Of a stretch of 64,000 nucleotides of DNA, positions 60,276 through 64,000 are shown piece after piece. A program made the translations under genes and the position numbers. Source of the stretch: Spongilla lacustris (taxonomy: Eukaryota; Porifera; Demospongiae; Spongillida; Spongillidae); contig OX442431.1 in NCBI GenBank assembly GCA_949361645.1, positions 62,001 to 126,000 on the forward strand, read 5' to 3'. The notes under the pieces were generated by a model. The model ran no database searches, was not told the DNA's origin, and saw only the letters and a program-made list of their open reading frames with translations. Position 1 is the stretch's first letter. Every line of letters begins with the position of its first letter.

Positions 60276-62389
60276 ATGCCTACGATACTTGAGAAGATAG
60301 CAGAGATCGAGAATGAGGCAAGCCCTAGAAGAGCATTGATGTTAAACTATTTTTTTTAACGACACGACAGATGGCTCGCACCCAACGGAACAAGGCAACA
60401 GCTTATCATCTTGGAGTCTTAAAGGCGCGTCTGGCTAAGCTACGACGCGAACTTATCACTCCAAAAGGTGGAGGGGGTACAGGGGAGGGCTTTGACGTTG
60501 CTAAAACAGGAGATGCAAGGATAGGTTTTGTTGGTAAGGCTTTCTTTTGATACGTCTTGACGTGCCGTAAGCTCTTGTGTAGGCTTTCCTTCAGTAGGTA
60601 AGTCAACGTTGTTGACAAACATTGCCGGAGTCTACTCTGAGGTCGCTGAGTACGAATTCACCACCCTCACGACTGTGCCAGGAGTTATTCGCTACAAAGG
60701 CGCTAAAATACAAGTAAGCTTATAATGGTTGGGATGGAGAGGGGACGAGCATGACATGTCTGTTCTGTTAGCTTCTTGACCTTCCAGGTATCATTGAAGG
60801 TGCTAAAGATGGCAAAGGCAGAGGGCGTCAAGTGATAGCAGTGGCCAGAACATGTGGCCTGATCTTCATCATCCTGGATGTGCTAAAGCCTCTGGAGCAT
60901 AAGCAAATCATTGAGAGAGAATTGGAGGGCTTTGGAATACGCCTAAACAAGAGGCCACCAAACATTGCTTTCAAGAAGAAGGATAAAGGAGGAATCAATC
61001 TGACCTGTACAGTACCCCAGTCCAATCTTGACCTGGAGTCTGTTCGTAGCATTCTTGCAGAATACAGAATGCACAATGCTGATGTCACACTGCGCTGTGA
61101 TGCAACTGCTGATGACCTCATCGATGTGGTTGAAGGGAATAGAGTCTATGTCCCTGCTATTTATGTCCTGAACAAGATTGATCAAATATCTATTGAGGTG
61201 TGCCACCATTTTAGCACTAGAGGCAACTGTCTTATCTAATCCTCTTGATTTAGGAGCTGGACATTATATACAAGATTCCACATGCGGTACCAATTTCAGC
61301 TCACCACAAATGGAATTTTGATGATCTGCTGGAGAAGATGTGGCAGTACTTGAACTTAATAAGAATGTACATCCTATGCCTCCCCTCCCACATCCTATCT
61401 CCCCTCCCACATCCTATCTCCCCTCCCACATCCTATGCCTCCCCTCCCACATCCTATCTCCCCTCCCACATCCTATCTCCCCTCCCACATCCTATGCCTC
61501 CCCTCCCACATCCTATCTCCCCTCCCACATCCTATCTCCCCTTCCACAATCTGTCATTGCTATACAGTCTCCTCCCATTCCAGCCTATCTGTATTCAATT
61601 CCATGCTAACCACACCTTTTCTCTAACTAGATATACCAAACCTAAAGGACAACTGCCTGACTATTCCACACCAGTTGTGCTGGACCAGAATAGATGCTCT
61701 GTTGAAGATTTGTGCAACAATATTCACAAAACTATCCTCAAAGAATTCAAACAGTAAGTGCTGTCCCTATCACTTCTTACATTTGTAGCATTGGAGTAGC
61801 CTTTCCACTTGGAGAGATAAATTCAAAATTCAATTAATTGTCCTTACAAGGAGTACACTTGTAGGCATAATGTCCTTATAAGGAGTATGTCCTGGTAGAC
61901 ATGATGCCCTTATAAGAAGTATATCCTGGTGGACATGTAGTCCTTTTAAGGAGTGTATGTATGATTCTTGCAGCGAAATATTGACTATTAGAGTACCTAA
62001 GTCCTCAGTTATTGCCAAAAATGTATATTATTTTATACATAACAGTTTTGCTAAGTATGTGCCATAATCAATATTTGGAGCCTATCTGGGAAAGAGTCTA
62101 CGAGTCTAACATATCACAGGTCAAATATTGGTACACACACTGGAAGGTGTGAGGGTTGAGGAAATAGTTGTTATGTGCGTTGTTTGTGCCTTCTGAATTT
62201 ACTAGCTTGCACACCTCTCCACAGTGCACTTGTATGGGGCACTTCAGTGAAACACAATCCACAGAAAGTGGGCAAGGAACATGTATTGTGTGATGAGGAT
62301 GTGGTGCAGCTGGTGAAGAAGTCAGTGCTATGGGTGTGGGTGTGGTCTCCTTATCAGCCTCCTCCCTCTCTTTCCTCCCTAGAATCTAG
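60276..62389 (+). CDS. DRG1: DRG1, developmentally regulated GTP-binding protein 1, complete, 8 exons
   Basis: DRG1 is an Obg-type GTPase that, with DFRP1 (ZC3H15), associates with translating ribosomes. Exons are 60276-60317, 60371-60533, 60583-60713, 60772-61197, 61254-61366, 61631-61753, 62225-62320 and 62383-62389. They sum to 1,101 nt, 366 aa, against 367 in human. Motifs in order: the N-terminal helix-turn-helix [16 protein letters not shown]1 [10 protein letters not shown]2 region [12 protein letters not shown]3 [17 protein letters not shown]4 NKID, G5 region [10 protein letters not shown], and the C-terminal TGS domain ([14 protein letters not shown] to [12 protein letters not shown]). 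The tail is inferred as QLVKKI. Without the last splice, the frame would read on for about 45 unrelated residues. Intron 1 is a GC-AG intron (GAG|GCAAGC). Intron 5 holds a ccctcccacatcctatctc minisatellite. Confidence 0.96.
61375..61545. repeat. 19-20-bp minisatellite in DRG1 intron 5
   Basis: About eight units of the type cccctcccacatcctatctc, some with tatgcctc endings, fill most of the intron between exons 61254-61366 and 61631-61753. Confidence 0.9.
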
Positions 62390-62511
62390 ACTCCACCCCG
62401 TTGTAGTTATTGTGAATCATCCTTTAAACTTTCAATGTAATTCATACAATTAGTATCCACACACAGCATGGTCACAGCTTGGTCAAACACACACACAACA
62501 CATCCAAGAGA

Positions 62512-64000
62512 CTACTGCTCCTGTTTAACACACATCACCAGATGTCTAGCTGCTTTAGCAACATCAAAACAACAGCTGCGAATAAGCTGTGTTTGGAAGG
62601 AGAGGTCGGTTTGAGTTGAATCTTGACACACTCTCTGTAATTGTTGTGAGGCTAACCCAACTTCCCTCAGAGAGGCTTGGATGGATTGTGAACAACGCTG
62701 GCATGGAATCATTGGTTAAAATAGCAAATGGCATAACAGATCTACATACCATAGAGAAGCAACACTTTGTCATTTCTGCTATAGACTTGGCAACCTTTGC
62801 TGAACTGGGTCCAAAGCTAGATGGTAACAACAGATGTAGCGTGTGTCTCTCAAATAATACAACCTTGCTTATGTCCCTTCACACACACACACACCTTGCT
62901 TATGTCCCTTCACACACACACACCTTGCTTGCTTGTGTCCCTGCGCTGCTACGATTAGCTCTTGTATGTTTTGTGTGATCAATTTGATGTAACCATCCAC
63001 TTCCTCACTTGAGGGTGTGGTCACATCTAAATCTGTTGCTTCTTTGGGTGGCATCACAACATCACCAACTGTGTGGTGCTCCTGTGTTCCACCATCAGGG
63101 GAGTGGCTAGAGGCCTTAGTGGTTCCACCATCAGGGGAGTGGCTAGAGGCCTTAGTGGTTCCACCATCAGGGGAGTGGCTAGAGGCCTTAGTGGTTCCAC
63201 CATCAGGGGAGTGGCTAGAGGCCTTAGTTCCACCATCAGGGGAGTGGCTAGAGGCCTTAGTGGTTCCACCATCGGGGGAGTGGCTAGAGGCCTTACAGTT
63301 TGCATCTTCAAACATGTTCAAAGTTTTCCCTTCTTCTGTGCTCTCACTTAACTGTTTCTTTTCCATCTCCTCCACACTGCTATCACATGGTGCATCACTG
63401 GTATCTCCTTCACTGGACACACTTGGCATGCCCCGCCCCTTATCACTTCCTCGTACAGGGCTGCAGACTGTCTTTGGTTCAAAACAGGTCGACTGTTAAA
63501 GCGACAAAAAACAGGTTAACTATAAGCCATCACCATGACACCATAACTAAGCCATCACCATGACACCATTCTTACTTTGGGCTTTTCTGGTATGCTGTAC
63601 ACACTGGTAGAAGGGGCCTCAGGCGAGGGTATTGGTACAGGGGGGCACTTCTGGGTGGGTGTGTGTACTGGTGGTAAGTGCGCATTCTCTTCGATCATTC
63701 TGTTCAACTGGAAGGTAAATCATCTCAACAAAACAGTACATTGATGGATAACTATGCACACCCGTTTCTGCATCTCAGATAATTTCTGTTCCAGTAACTG
63801 GTTTGCTGAGGCCAGTGCATCCCGCTCAGCCTAATAGTAACATGAAACCACACCCTAACCACATTCCACCCGTACCTCCACCCTTACCTCCACCTTCTTC
63901 AGCCTCTCTAACAACATGTTTACATCAGGGGGAGTGGTGATGTCCTGCGATGGCAAAGATGGCAGAGGTCGTAACGTTGGATCTTGTGGGGGCACTTCAG
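62512..64000 (-). CDS. GIT (ArfGAP, GIT1/GIT2-like), C-terminal part, truncated by window
   Basis: Exons on minus are 64000(open)-63888, 63830-63762, 63707-63576, 63492-62924, 62816-62750 and 62697-62512. GIT proteins are Arf GTPase-activating scaffolds that bind PIX and paxillin at focal adhesions. Visible here is a coiled coil (NMLLERLKKVEAERDALASA, then LEQKLSEMQKRLNRMIEENA), a Pro-rich linker, and a low-complexity exon with a coding minisatellite. The C-terminal focal-adhesion-targeting helical bundle follows: IKLITQNIQELIVAAQ, SAKVAKSIAEMTKCCF, SQSIQASLREVGLASQQLQ and LIRSCCFDVAKAARHLVMCV. The ArfGAP, ankyrin and SHD parts lie outside the window, so GIT1 versus GIT2 cannot be decided. 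The stop is 122 bp from the convergent DRG1 stop. Confidence 0.85.
63085..63300 (-). repeat. 33-36-bp coding minisatellite in GIT
   Basis: Six units encode KASSHSPDGGTT-type dodecapeptides; one unit is 33 bp. All lengths are multiples of three. The repeat lies in the linker between the coiled coil and the C-terminal helical bundle. Confidence 0.92.

Noticed and set aside
62175..62453. DRG1 reading through VKKS into about 45 extra residues
   Set aside because: The family ends at VKK; a GTCAGT donor and a cctccctag acceptor restore an ending VKKI and a length of 366 aa.

Overview
This is eukaryotic, animal DNA. Seven intron-bearing or single-exon genes of conserved metazoan families lie in the right half, and the left half is repeats. 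Most introns are short (about 25-110 nt), intergenic gaps in the gene cluster are 38-373 bp, and several long introns are packed with palindromic transposons. This fits an early-branching marine invertebrate, most likely a sponge; that is inference, and no species can be named.

Layout. Positions 1-5,110 hold a degenerate ~170-bp satellite with higher-order copies of ~1.1 and ~2.0 kb, interrupted by a TTAA-flanked MITE. Positions 5,110-14,360 hold about ten copies of a ~955-bp satellite. Positions 14,360-27,700 are non-genic: microsatellites, a GT/CA-rich minisatellite, duplicated fold-back elements, a 2.3-kb array of a 41-bp repeat, and several MITE-like palindromes.

GCN1 fills 27,720-55,096 on the minus strand. 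I resolved 31 exons that sum to 7,656 nt (2,551 aa) in a continuous frame. Its introns hold a triple fold-back element (32,558-33,622), a Mutator-like fold-back (49,893-50,351), a 22-copy minisatellite and a 13.4-kb intron (34,945-48,373). That intron carries nested elements: an outer palindromic element with a C17orf113/ZNF862-like zinc-finger fragment, an element inserted into it with an 8-bp target duplication, and a DIRS-like tyrosine-recombinase retrotransposon inserted into that one.

Positions 55,469-64,000 form a compact housekeeping cluster: NSRP1 (-), GID8 (+), BSDC1 (-), MND1 (-), DRG1 (+) and the C-terminal part of GIT (-), which runs off the window. NSRP1/GID8 and MND1/DRG1 are head to head, while GID8/BSDC1 and DRG1/GIT converge. 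The genes share no single pathway. GCN1 and DRG1 both act at the ribosome, GID8 in ubiquitin ligation, NSRP1 in splicing, MND1 in meiotic recombination, and GIT in Arf/focal-adhesion signalling. The clustering looks like compaction rather than functional grouping.
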